From Phyto melanocephala (lineage: Eukaryota > Arthropoda > Insecta > Diptera > Rhinophoridae): a DNA stretch of 64,000 nt. This document shows, one piece after another, positions 22,900 to 34,690 of the stretch. The stretch covers positions 147,562,223 through 147,626,222 of the forward strand of contig OW799233.1 in assembly GCA_941918925.1 (NCBI GenBank), read 5' to 3'. The position numbers and the translations under genes are program-made. Positions within the stretch are counted from its first letter, which is position 1. Each line of letters begins with the position of its first letter. The notes beneath the pieces are model-generated. The model had not been told where the DNA came from and did not search any database. It saw nothing but the letters and a program-made list of their open reading frames with translations.

Positions 22900-24480
22900 T
22901 TTAGAAGATTCTGCATCACTAAAGGTCGTCATTAATGTGTTTAGTTGGATTAGTGTACCGACTTGTCTTCCACCATTGAAAAGCAATCCATTCGAGAAAC
23001 ACGTTTAGTATTACTTCATGGTGTTTTCCTGATAAATTTGTCAGCCTTGTTTTTATCACTGCCTGAATGCCCTATTCTTTTCAGTCTCTAATCTAATACA
23101 TTCAGGTCATTTTTTCAATCGAAGTATCACTTCAATGCACTCCAGATGTCTTTGCTGTTTAGCGTAGTGGGGATTTCATTTTCAACAGTTTTGAGGTCTA
23201 TTTAAGTTTCCAGCTTTTGTCGATTCTGTATTCGTATAAAGCTTTTGAGAAAAAGTTTTCAGCATCACCGGTTTCCTCACACTCCTCTTACAGCCAGTAG
23301 GGTATTACACATGTATCAACTTTATGTAGATACAATCGAAAGTATAATAGTGCACTCCTCCTATTATTCTTCCGATTCATATTTCAAGACTTAGAAGACA
23401 GCTTGCTGCCCACCTACCTTGGCCTCGTTTGTCCATATTGCCTGTCAGGCTTGCACGGTTTTGTGTAATATTTGTTCATCCTTCCCAGGCTGCAAAGTGT
23501 TATCCTTCTTTTTAGCCATGTCTTCCTTGGCTATCTTATTTTGATTTCAATAGGAATGACTCCGACTGACATAAGTGAGACTGTATGATGTGCAGACGTT
23601 ATACTTAATGCAAACGTTCGCTAAATGTCTAGTAGAGCGTTTACTCTTTTTTCATTTTATTGTAACTCATCATACCTTGCAACCATGGAGGAAGATACAG
23701 TTACTGTCTATTCTGAGTTTGGCACTAGTAGGCTGAGCTGCTCATTTATTTTTATTTCTTTTGTGACTGTGTGCTATATCTGATTAGAGAACTTCATTAT
23801 TGAATCTTGTCTTGCACTCAGATAATTTAACCACCTTTTAGTGTGTTGTATGATTTCACCAATATTAAGAGCAATTTCAATCCATATATGTTGCTTGGTA
23901 AGTAGAAGCGATTCCATCTTCTGAGTACCTAGGCTAAGTCCGTATGAGTTCAACCACTTCTGGGTCCTTATCATTACTAGTTTAAACTTGCATTCTGTTT
24001 CCTTGGTATCCTTACCATTGATCACTGCTGCTATGTGGCTTGAGGATTCTCATCTGAAGTATATTTTACTTATATTCCACAATTGTAGCCCAAAAATGGA
24101 GCCTTGCGCTGCTACCGATGTGATCACTATATCAATTTTCAGTTGCTTTGTCTATTATCTCTCTATTGCTGACATACTCTTTAATTATCTGTCTCAGATG
24201 TATTGCAACTTCAAAACGAACCTTCAGTACTTAAAAAACATCCATCAAACCGAAGCTGTCGAAAGCATTTCTTACGTTTAAAGTAGCTAGTAATATCAGA
24301 GGCCTACTAAAAAGATTTTCCTCTTGCGCGGAATCATAAGTATAAATGACATCACTAAGGGCTTCTGCTCAGGACCTACACCGTCTAAGGTCATACTACC
24401 TTTTCGACAGCCCGACAACTTGTCATTTTTTTTTCCAGTTTCGTCAAGCATGCAGAGTGACCGTTACGCTGATGGTAAAT
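22900..24480 (-). pseudogene. R1-clade LINE reverse transcriptase pseudogene (ORF2 3' half)
   Basis: Read on the minus strand, successive pieces follow the R1 family order with frameshifts and stops. RT motif A is TLNVRNAFDS (24256-24294). The QGSIFGLQLWNIS block is at 24071-24106 (family pattern QGSxLGPxLWN). The YxDD/FADD motif is destroyed (SSSHIAAVINGKD). The thumb is at 23774-24025, with QKWLNSYGLSLGTQKMESLL then LLTKQHIWIEIALNIGEII. Downstream come GVIPIEIK (about 23545), a LIRMN... region matching the W-rich linker, and an EECEETGDAENF stretch like the C-terminal cysteine/histidine 'EE-AEH' block (about 23270). No frame is longer than 83 residues. The 5' half, APE domain and 3' boundary are not resolved. 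Confidence 0.85.
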
Positions 24481-26330
24481 CGGATCATATTTTCCCTTAC
24501 ATATAAGCACTAGTTTCAAAGATAAATAAGTATCTTGAAAAGCGTTCCGGGCGTCAGCTGGCTAGTTTCTATATAATTTCGAATACTTAGTATGCCATAG
24601 CGGCCTGCCGCCTTTCCGGTTTTAAAATTTCGAGGCGGCTATGACTAGTTAATCAGTTTTAAATAGCGGGATGTTTGAATATTTTGCATCAGTTTTTTCT
24701 CTTTTTTTATTATAGTATACTGTTAAAAGTTAAAATCAAATTAAAAATGATGTTAACTGCATTAAATTCGATATGTCTGTAAAGCCCCATTTACTGACTT
24801 AACAATATAACTTCTGCTAAGAATAGGCTGTATTTATTAACATTATGGATCAGCTAGTAACGAAGTACAAAATTTTTCATAAAATATTTATTTCCTAAAT
24901 TCATGTATAAATAAGCATAATTTTTCAATAAAATAACTTAATGCATTAACATGTTTATGTGAAAATACATATGTAAAATAATAGATATACATATGTATAT
25001 GTATGTCCATATATGTAAATAAGTATGCATGTATAGTAAATATGTAAAACTATAATAAAAATCCTATAATGAAACAAATTTCTACCTTAAAAATGTAAAG
25101 ATACAAATAAAACAAGTGGAAATGATATGTTAAGTATCAGTGTGGCCTCAAATGAGTCATTTTATAAAACGTGACTTTTTTGTGTTATAACTTTATATTT
25201 GTCTACACATACCTACACAGATATGTTAACACTTACATGTACAGCCACGCAGAAGGTATAAAATTATACAAAACACGCTTCGGATTTAATTTTTTTCTCT
25301 ATTTTCTACGATAATTCAACTCATTAGTATAACTACCATACTAATAAAAAGGTTGTTATAAAAAACATACAATAAGAAATAAAAAATTACATATACAAAA
25401 TAAGAATAACATAAGAAGTCATCTAGGAAAGAAAAAACAAACTCAGCCACAATAGGATAATATGCATGTGTATTTGTTTAACACTTGAGGCACGTTTTAG
25501 ACAACACAAAAAGACATTCTTAAGTATGTTCATTTTACTATTTCCGTAACACAATTACGTAAGATATTAAGCATTATTACTATTATAATGCATACATGTA
25601 AATATGTTTGTATGTATTATCCATATTTATGAAGATATACATGCTCTTGTACAAATGTATTTATAATAATCTAAATACACATAAAATAAAAATCCAATAT
25701 TAGTAAATTCATATAATTTACATTTATTATCATGATTCTCTCTCTACATACTTATGTATCTACATACACGTATAACAACGCACTAACAACATGCAATAAT
25801 ATATTCTTTTATCTACAAGAACATACGTAATATCTTATGGCATGTGCTATATTCTGAAAGTAAAAATTTATGTTTTTTCTCAACAAAAATATTAAACTAA
25901 AAAAGTTAACTATTTTTTGTTAAATTACTACACTCATATTTAAAAAGCTTTTACGTTTGATTTTGTTATACCATTTTGAAAAAGCATAAAATTGTGTATA
26001 ATTTAATTTTGAACAGCGGCGTTTGATTATGGAAGTAAGAAATATGCACACTTTTCTTCTAGACTATTAATACGAATTTATGAACCAGTTACTAGGGTAT
26101 ACAAAAATCTATTCTGTCTGGTGATAACATATTATTTAGTTTCCTTTACATCAAATCGTATTTATCATACCAACTTAAAACAAAAAGTTCTCAGCCTACT
26201 TATGTTAAACTAAAATCCGTCAATCAAGCGCCATTTTACGCCCATATACGAGAAAAGCACTGCTTGACAAGATTGCCAGCAATAGTGATTTGGTGATTAT
26301 CCGACAAGTGTGATACTTGCTACTTTGTTT
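24481..26330. other. AT-rich non-coding DNA, no gene seen
   Basis: No supported gene. Contains TA/ATGT-rich simple sequence at about 24950-25040 and 25590-25700. A short imperfect inverted pair (CATAGCGGCCT / AGGCGGCTATG) lies at 24596-24647. Confidence 0.45.
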
Positions 26331-26755
26331 CCGCCACCAAAAAAATGGTGGGGGTATATTCATTTTGTCATTCCGTTTGTAACACATCGAAATAACCATT
26401 TTAGAACCCATAAAGTATATATATTCTGAATCGGTGTTTGATTTTATGACGATCTAGCTATGTCCGTCCGTCTGTCCGTCTGTTAAAATCACGATAGAGG
26501 TCGTACCGAAAAAGCTAGGGCGCCAGAATATTTCTTACACACAAGGTTTGTTTGATGTTGAAAATGGGCTAAATCAGAATATTAGGATGAGATTTTTAGC
26601 TCGTAATGCAAGAAGAGGTCAAAAAAACCATGTCCTTCCAACATCGATTAAAATGCAATTGTGCCTAAACGCATTAACGTAGAGCCATGAAACTTCATAT
26701 ACCTATATATATTTCCTGAGAGAAAAAAAATTATATTTCCCTTAAAATTATTTGC
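26331..26755 (+). mobile_element. Type-1 HINE, 5' portion only
   Basis: Begins CCGCCACC...GGTGGGGGTATA (the leading TATA is lost). It runs through 'cataaagtatatatattctga', a short GTCY tract (GTCCGTCCGTCTGTCCGTCT), 'cacgatagaggtcg', 'gaaaatgggctaaatc' and 'tcctgag', then stops. Interior, array, mariner site and right end are absent. The open frame on the opposite strand is repeat-derived. Confidence 0.85.
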
Positions 26756-26993
26756 ACCACTCAGTGTTTCTTTTTAGTCTAATAATGCTTTCATTTCTAC
26801 GGCAAAATGTAACCCTTTTTTTGTACCTGTTTTCTAAGATGGCTTGTATATTGCGGTGATAATTTTAATAGTCAGCTTTAGTACCAAATTGCAAGTCTTT
26901 ATAGCAGTGGATTATTGTATATTATTGTAAATAAGTAAAAAATCACTTAGATTTCAGGAGTTTTACTTAAAATTATATTCACATTATAATCGT

Positions 26994-27114
26994 TTGTGTG
27001 CTGCATTCCGAGTGAAATTAAATCACTCGGAATTGCCATGAAATTGTTGCTATAAACAACAACCCTACAATGGCAATTCCGAGTTGTTAAATTGCACTCG
27101 GAATGCAGAACACA
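26994..27114. mobile_element. Foldback MITE, about 120 bp
   Basis: A near-complete palindrome. The left arm has TGTGTGCTGCATTCCGAGTG and then CTCGGAATTGCCAT; the right arm gives TGTGTTCTGCATTCCGAGTG and the same inner block in reverse complement. The loop is about 10 bases (CTATAAA). No coding sequence. Target duplications are unclear because the inverted repeat fades outward. Each arm also carries CTCGGAAT twice, so there are two nested stems. Confidence 0.83.
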
Positions 27115-27920
27115 GGCGAATATTTAGAAATATTATCATATATTGAATAATTTTGGAAATGTTTAATTTATTCATTTAACGGGTTTTTAAAAAACATAAA
27201 TTCAACACAAAGTTTATCTCTATTTGGAATGTTAAATTTCTTCATTAAGCAGGTCTTTAAAAAACATTAATTTAACACTAAGTTTATCTTTTTATTAAGA
27301 ATACTATTGTGCACAAACTAAAATGGAACAGAAGAAGGGGATCCCTTTTTAGAAAATAAAAAAGACATACCCCTTCACAGTTTACGATTGCTCTTTGTAC
27401 TGTAAAAATACCTTCTTAATATCGATATCAAGAAGTAAGTAAGTAAGTAAGTTTGACGAAATTAAGCGTTTTTTATTTCCAATGGAATTACAGCTGCTAC
27501 AACGTTTCCTTTGTGGACTTCCTACAAATTGTTTTGACCACCCCTTTGTGGTATAATACAATTTTCTCTGCATATGCACACCATAAATAGTTAAAGGACG
27601 AATATAAAACAATTTCGATTTCTTCCACTTCCAATTTTGGTTTTAGCCAATTATAGCGATTGTGACTTGAAAAGCCATTTACTTCATCACCTCGTAGTTT
27701 AAGAAATTTTAATATGTTCATTAGCTTAATGAAACGCTATTTCGTTGATAAAAACATAATAATAATAATTGAACTGTGTGTAGATTAAAAAACCTCTTTA
27801 AATAAATTTTATTTTATTTTGAACTTAAATTGTCACCTTATTTTACAAGCCTGAAAACAAACCAATATAAGTATATCCCTTCACTGACCTTCTTAAGGAA
27901 ATAAACATTAACAAAGTTGT
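27115..27920. other. Spacer with unrecognised minus-strand coding-like patch
   Basis: Contains an (AAGT)n run at 27433-27452. At 27382-27721 two overlapping minus-strand frames (74 and 76 residues) have mixed, non-AT-driven composition. They include EVNGFSSHNRYNWLKPKLEV in one and SKQFVGSPQRKRCSSCNSIG in the other. A single +1 shift could join them. I do not recognise a family. It could be a transposon remnant or a lost host exon; neither is established. Confidence 0.35.
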
Positions 27921-28802
27921 AATGGGTAATTCAAGTAGAGATACTTTTTTCAATAGCTTTTTTTGACAGATCACAGATGTGAGTCGTGTAATGCTGTCAT
28001 GTTATTTTTGTGCAGTATTATTTAGGCATTTTATAATGGAAAGACTTACGCCTGAACAACGTTTACAAATCTTTCAACTTTTTTACGAAAATTCACGTTC
28101 TGTGAGGAATGTGTTTCGTGAATTTCTCTCAACTTATGGTCAACATAATCGGCCTACTGAGCATACTATTTGCAACACCATCACCCATTTTGAGACCCAG
28201 CATTTATTATTGGATAATATTAGACCAAATAGACCACGTCCAGCACGCTGGGGCTGGGGAATCATCGGTCCATATTTCTTTAAAAATGATACCGGTACGA
28301 ACGTAACCGTGCCATGATAACTGACTATTTTATGCCTGATATTGATGCTGGTGATCTTGGCGACATTTGGTTTCAGCAAGACGGCGCCACTTCCCACACA
28401 TCGCATCAATCAATGGATTTATTGAGGGAACACTTCGGTGAGTGCATAACTTCACGTTTTGGGCCGGTCGATTGGCCACTAAGATCGTATGATATCACAC
28501 CATTACACTTTTTCCTGTTTGTGGGGATATGTAAAGTCTAAAACTTATGCGGACAAATCCGCTTCGATTCAGGCCTCACGCGTGTAATTCGCCAGTTACC
28601 AGTCAAAATGCTCGTACGAGTCATCGAAAATTGGACTCCACGAATGGACTATTTGCGACATAGCAACAGCCAACATTTGATAGACATAATCTTCAAAAAA
28701 AAAAATGCCAAAAAATGTTGTTTTAAAAATTAATAATAAGCATTTCCCATTGAATTTTCTGTGTTTTTTTTAAGTAGGGAATCTCAAAATGGATCACGCT
28801 GT
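27921..28802 (+). pseudogene. Mariner transposase pseudogene (second lineage), internal deletion
   Basis: The frame at 28036 starts MERLTPEQRLQIFQLF, the mariner N-terminal domain (HNRPTEHTI follows). At about residue 75 a deletion fuses it to ARWGWGIIGPYFFKNDTG, removing the first catalytic aspartate. A stop/frameshift at 28317 is followed by DIWFQQDGATSHTS (second aspartate) and SYDITPLHFFLF (third aspartate; LHFF replaces the usual LDFF). Another shift leads to LPVKMLVRVIENWTPRMDYL near 28590 and the C-terminus. Imperfect terminal repeats face each other at 'gggtaattcaagtagagatac' and 'gtagggaatctcaaaatgga'. Not functional. Confidence 0.93.
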
Positions 28803-30639
28803 ATTTTTAATTCCTGATGTTTACATAATCTTTTGAAATAATAAATGGTTTATTACAATTGATTAAATTATAAATGTGATAAATGCAAATGATGCATACA
28901 TACGGACCTAAATTTGTAACTTATATTCATAATCGCGAATATCGGTTGTAAATATTGGCATTCACGGAAACTTTAAAATTGTTATTCGCTTTAGCACTAA
29001 TACTTACACATGTTTGTGTAATACAACAAATAAACAAACAAAACAAAACTTTTTTAATTTAGAACAGCAAGAGCATTGTTTTTAAGCTTTAACTCTGAAG
29101 TGACAAATTTAGTAATTAGCAAGCTTTTGAGATTTTCTACAATTTTCAATTTCATATAAGCAAGATTAAATTTGTATAATTAGATGTGCAATGCGATATA
29201 GTCTTTTCCTATAAAACCTGGAAAAGTTATTTCATATTAGAATTATATAAAGTGTTTGAATTTATTGCCATTTGTGCAGTAAAAAAATCAGCCCTTTAAT
29301 TATTCCGATTATTTTGAGACACCCAATATTTTACTTGTTTCCATCATCTCCGCAACCATTATATTTTATATATTTGAATTGATGTACAAATAAATGATTG
29401 ATTAATTTCTGTTATTATACTTTCTATTCAAAAGTATTTTCCTTTTAACAGCATATTACAAAATATTCTATATTTGTATACGAAAATATTAAAGTTTACT
29501 TTCTTTCAAACCAAAATACTAATAAAATAAGAAAATCTCAAACAAAACCCATAAAAGATATTGGCATTAAGATATTTTTAGTCAAGTGCCGACAACATAA
29601 TTTTTTTTTTCCTTTTCCAAAGACAGTTTGAACTCTTACCTGTACACACTCTCTCTCTCTCGCTGTCGCCTGTATAGAAAAAATCCATTTTTATGTTTTT
29701 TTTTTTTTGGTTTGCGCTTGAATAAAAATGTAATTTTCTTAAGCACATAATTTTACATAATTTCAAAAAACCGCAGTTTCCTTTAATTTACTGGTTGATG
29801 CACTTAAGAAAATTTATGCAAATACCAAACAAAAAAATACAAAATTTCTTTAGTTGAATGTAGAGGTTTCAACTACTTGCACCAACAGCTATGTAGCAAC
29901 GCCAATAATAACAACTAAAATAACTTTAGCAATGGCATGAAAAGAAAACCCCACAATAACAGCAACAACAACAAGAAAACTCAAGCAAAGAAAAATCAAG
30001 CTAAAACTTTCTGCAGTCCATGTCATAAAATAATTACACGACTGCCTTTTGGGTTTGCCACGTAAAATTCTGTTTAGAAAACCTCTAGAAAAAAATATTT
30101 TTAAGAAGATGTTTTATTTCTTTCACCTAATAAAGACGATTTTGAAGAAGTTGAATCATAGAAAGTTTGTTTAGTTATGATCGGGTTGTGTTTAGCAAAA
30201 AAAATATTAAACATACATCGATTTCTTATGACCCATATTAACTTTTCCTTATTGCATCGATATATGCCAGTAAAGATTGTTTATGTGCAAAAGAACAGAA
30301 ATTTGTAAAAAGTTAAAAGAAACAAGTATTTTCGAAAAATTCTAAATTTATTCAAAAAGTGATATTTTTACAAAATATTAAATAAATAGTATTTTGAGAA
30401 ATATGATTTCTATTAAGTTTTATGTTTGTTTTATAAAATAATTTTCAACACTTCTTTGCTTTAAAAAGTTTGAAGTAATTTTTTTTTATATAAAATTATT
30501 AGATTATCAAGTGCTTTTTATAGATGTAGTAGCAGGCTTTTTAACTGGCGGCCATTTTGTTATCTGTAAAGTGACTTATGTTAAGTTTTATTTGGCATTT
30601 GACCTTGAATAGGCTGACGCATGAATATCAAGGCGTAAA
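28803..30639. other. Non-coding DNA, simple repeats only
   Basis: No supported gene. It has a (CT)n run near 29648-29662 and a CAA/AAC-rich stretch at 29890-29990 of the kind common in fly introns and UTRs. Nothing else recognised. Confidence 0.45.
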
Positions 30640-30816
30640 TTCGGCGAATGGGACCAAAACAAGATAGCCGTTGATCCCGATTTTATTAAGCGAATTTGAA
30701 TGGATACGTCAACGAACAAAACTGACATATTTGAAGTGATGATAATCCTCAAGTGAATGTTCAGACACCCTTACATCCAGAAAAACTGACTGTTTGATGT
30801 GCTTTGTGGATGGAGT
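30640..30816 (+). pseudogene. Short mariner transposase relic
   Basis: Fragments of the catalytic domain are readable in order: GEWDQNKIAVDPDFIKRI, then after loss of the FSDEAHFW block LNGYVNEQN, then SDDNPQVNVQTPLHPEKLTV and CALW. Two TGG/TGC-type codons have become TGA (between QN and HI, and in LTV-stop-CALW). Only about 60 residues of the family's 345 remain. It is followed directly by a Helitron tail. Confidence 0.85.
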
Positions 30817-31351
30817 AATATATAAAATTCTCGTGTCGTGGTGTTTGCGAATAAACTCCTCCAAAATGGCTTGCCCGATTTTAATGAAATTTTGTGTGCA
30901 TATCGGGTAGGTCTGAGAATCAGTCAACATCTATTTTTCATACCCCTCAACTTCACGACTTTTTTCACGCCCCCTCAGGTAGGCTAGACTGCTGGACCGA
31001 TCTTCTTAAAATTTTTACATAATATAACTAAGACTGGTATGATTAATAGAATACTTTTATTTTACCACGCCTACTTTAACGCCCATTTTTTTTTAATTAT
31101 GTACTTACAACGATAAAGTTTTTAGTATTTTTCTTCAAATTGTAGACAATGCAATAATAAAGTTTGAGAATCGGTCAACATCTAATATTAAGGGTGACTC
31201 AACCCAAGGGACAATTTATGCCTTACCTAAATAACGTAACGACTTTGATGAAGTTTTAAACTAAGATAGATCTGCATACCGTAGAACACATATGGTATTC
31301 GTTTTCTATAAATAATTTATATGGCAAAGCAACGTCTGTCGGGTCAGCTAA
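30817..31351 (+). mobile_element. Helitron 3' portion
   Basis: The interior has 'cctccaaaatggcttgcccg', 'gaaattttgtgtgcatatcg' and 'ggtctgagaatcagtcaaca', a layout used by insect non-autonomous Helitrons. The tail GCAACGTCTGTCGGGTCAGCTAA matches a canonical Helitron end (compare ACACGGACCGGGTCAGCTAG at 41711-41730). The 5' TC end is not identified; the unit seems truncated against the mariner relic. Confidence 0.7.
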
Positions 31352-33769
31352 ATAGTTTTTATATAACTTTTATTGGTATAAAATATTTGTAAAATTTTCT
31401 TTGAAAGGGTATACATAATATTTCTTTTTAACGCCTGTTCTTTTAACAACAACATCTTCAAGCGTCCTCCTCTACATGCTGTTTGGCAATGGCTATTTAA
31501 TTTTGTAATATTATTACCATTAATTTTAGTAATTTAATTAAACACAACCTAATATAGGGTACTTTAAATACGAAGAAAACGCAAATATATTAAACGTTGA
31601 AAGTCCTTGCGTGCCATTTTAAAATCCATACCGACACACTCATGTACCTACTAACAACACTTATGTATAATGTATATATAATGCTGGGACTGGCTCTATT
31701 TCTCCTATTACCAACATTTTACCAGGTGTTCTTTCTTCATTCTTCAATAAAATAGTTTTTAACGTCGAATTTTCATAGAAAATATTCAATATATTTAAGT
31801 ACTAAAATATACATTTAGATGTATGTTTGTGTGTGCGAGCGTGTGTTTGTACAAGTTTTTAAAGAATTGAATCACTTAGAATAGAAGATGGTACTAGCAA
31901 GTATTTTGATGTTGCATGTAGAACACGGATGTTACAAAGGATTATGTAAATGAATTAATATCCATGTTCATTTTATGCAAAAGTATCCTTTAGTTTAGAA
32001 ACTCACAAACTAATATGCAAAAATAGCAACAAAAATAAAAAAAAAGCTTAAATAAAATGAACGGAAAAAGTAAGAATATGAAAAAATTTTGTAAAGAAAA
32101 TATGGCGCTATACACAGGCTTTAGTATACTTATAGTGAATTTTTAATAAAAAAAATATTTTTAACTTAAGATAATTGCTTCCTGAAAGTATGATTATGCA
32201 TGTTATATGTCTGATTTTTTTCTTTAATTTTTTTTTCTCAGTCATAAAATTTGAAAAATACAATTGATTATTCACAAAAAGTCCTTACTCTCGTATTGTC
32301 GCACTGCTATAATTCTTCTAAAGTTTAAAAACTAACGAAAAGTATGGTTTGTATTGTAAAATATTCAAAATTATGATATTAAGCCAACACGACACTTAGG
32401 ACACATTTTGAATTCACCAGATGTGTGTACGTTTTTAATTAAAATAAAGTTGTGATTAACTATTAACAGGACCTTTTCTTAGAGTTTAAAAAAATTAAAT
32501 TATTTACTTGCTTCTAGCTACTACTATATTTCGGTTTATATAAAAACAATAATTAATTACTACAAAGTGTTATAATATTTTTCGCTTATGAATAATTAAA
32601 TAATTCATCCAATAATAGTATGTTACATTTTATATCAATGGGAGGATCATAAGAAAAGGAATTCCCTTGAAAAAAAAATCTAATAGTTCATCTTTAAATT
32701 TATTTAAACTAAATTTAAAGATTATGGAAAGATAAATATCTCGAAGAATATTTTGTATCGCACAAAATTTTAAATATCTTTGATCTTATTATACAAAATA
32801 TAAACAAAATATACAGACCCCATCAAGACGTATTTTTGATAAAGCTCTCCTTTTGGAGAGAGAAAGACTTTTATTTCGCCAGTTCAATCCAAACGAGACA
32901 CATAAAAACGGAATACAGTTATACGAGCTGTGCCATCTAATGGATTTTTACTAAATTTGCTAATATACGCTAGATAATCTATTGTTTGTAATGAAAACGT
33001 ACATTCATTTGGAGTTGTTTCTAAATAAATGCAGAGTTTCTTGCAAAAAGGATACACACTTTATATGGACAGTTATAACAACAGCGTAGATTTGACTGAA
33101 TATTTATTAAGTAGTGTGGAACCTTAAGAGCAAATCGAAAGTGCAATCCCACACACGTAAGAAAAAGTGCATGTAGGCGTAACACAAAAGGCGTTATTGT
33201 TTAAAAATGGAAAGGGAAACGGGACGTTATTGTGCTTTCTACAAAGCATAATTCTGACATAATAAACATCAAAAATAGGACTACATACACTCAAACCGAA
33301 AATGGAAAATAAAAATAGGTCCACAACAAAGTATACATGTGCAGTCTGCTGAGACATAGAAGGTGATGTAGGTGGATTATGCCCATATTGACAAAATCTA
33401 ACCATTAAGCGACTCAAATATGTGACACCAAGTTTTCACAAAACTCATGTCTCTTATATTTGTCATAAAAAAAATTTTTAGTAAACTGATGTTACTTATA
33501 TGTGACATATTTTTCTTGTTCGCGAATTTTAATTGAAAGCGCAAAAAATTGGTGAGTGGCGAACGTTTAATATTAAAAGAGCATACTTCGATTTTGAACG
33601 AAATCGCGTTTTTAAAGTTTTCTGGTGGTTAATATGCAAACACATCAGTCGTAAAATTTAATGAGAGGTGTTCGAAAAAAAATTGACTTATAGCTACATA
33701 CAAAAGCCCTGTCTTATCTCAATGTTCTAAATTTTATTAAGTTAAAGAAAATCAAGATATGCCCTTTTT
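31352..33769. other. Non-coding DNA, no gene established
   Basis: A 97-codon minus-strand open frame (33124-33417) has cysteine- and phenylalanine-rich sequence. It has no family resemblance and no splice context I can support, so it is not called as a gene. A 20-codon frame with a hydrophobic start (MLGLALFLLLPTFYQ) at 31682 is likewise uncertain. Confidence 0.4.
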
Positions 33770-34413
33770 TATACCCGCCACCAAAAAAATGGTGGGTATC
33801 TTCATTTCGAAATATCCATTTAAGACCCCATAAAGTATATATATATTCTGAATCGGGGTTTGATTTTATGACGATCTAACTATGTCCGTCCGTCTTTTCG
33901 TCTGTTGAAAGCACGATAGAGGTCGCACCGAAAAAGCTAGAGGGCTCAAATTTTGCCAGAATCTTTCTTATAGACAAGGTTTGTTTAGTATTGAAAATGG
34001 GCTAAATCGGAATATTAGGAAGAGAGTTATAGCTCGTAAAGCAAGAATAGGTCGAAAAAACCGTGTCCTTCGAACATGGAATAAAATGGAATTGTGTCCA
34101 AACGCTTTGACGTAGACTCACAAAACTTCGAATATGTATTTCCCGAGTAAAAACAATATTTTTCCTTGAAAATTATCTAAATCTATGCATTAGGAGAGGA
34201 GTTATCGATCAAAATGTACAAAAATTTATACCGCACAGTGTATTTTTCGGTATATTTAAAAACAAACTTTTGACGTTATCTACCATTAATAAATTTAAAA
34301 GCTCATAAAACCGCCAAAATTAGAGGTATGATGATAAAATTTGCTACGTATATTCCCCTGGGCAATGTCATTACTGTGCCAGAAAATTAAGGTGCCACGC
34401 CCACTTTTACGCC
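33770..34413 (+). mobile_element. Type-1 HINE, 3' part replaced by mariner tail
   Basis: Begins TATACCCGCCACC with its inverted partner GGTGGGTAT. It has a short GTCY tract near 33884-33905 and the usual blocks up to 'gtgccacgcccacttttacg'. At 34411-34416 it changes abruptly into mariner coding sequence. An internal deletion near 34268 joins the 'ggtatatttaaaaacaaa' block to 'gacgttatctacc', bypassing most of the 288-bp unit. Confidence 0.85.
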
Positions 34414-34690
34414 GTTGGACTTCTTTTTATGGGGATATTTAAAGGAAAGGGGTAAGTCAATAAGTCAAAAACAATTCAAGAACTAAAGAATAGGGTAATT
34501 CTTCACATTAACGATATTGAGCCTCAATTATGTCTTAGTGTCATTGAAAATACCGAAGCTGTGGAGAGCATTTGGACGATATTTTGTTTCACATAAAATT
34601 GTCATAGGTCCTTCCTTATAATGAAGAAATAATATAATTCTCTGAAAATATTTGTAATTACAATCGTGCATTTTGATAAGACCACCCTTT
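34414..34690 (+). pseudogene. Mariner 3' tail fused to HINE
   Basis: Opens LDFFLWGYLKERG, the region just after the third catalytic aspartate in mariner transposases. It continues with decayed C-terminal sequence (SVIENTEAVESIWTIFCFT-like, with shifts) and ends at a terminal-repeat-like GACCACCC near 34680-34688. The rest of the gene is missing. The lineage resembles the HINE-borne mariner but is more diverged. Confidence 0.8.

Noticed and set aside
31682..31745. Short frame MLGLALFLLLPTFYQ resembling a signal peptide
   Set aside because: Hydrophobic strings arise easily in T-rich DNA; no downstream coding exon was found.
33124..33417. 97-codon minus-strand frame
   Set aside because: No recognisable family, no splice signals in register and no repeat partner; length alone is not enough in 64 kb.
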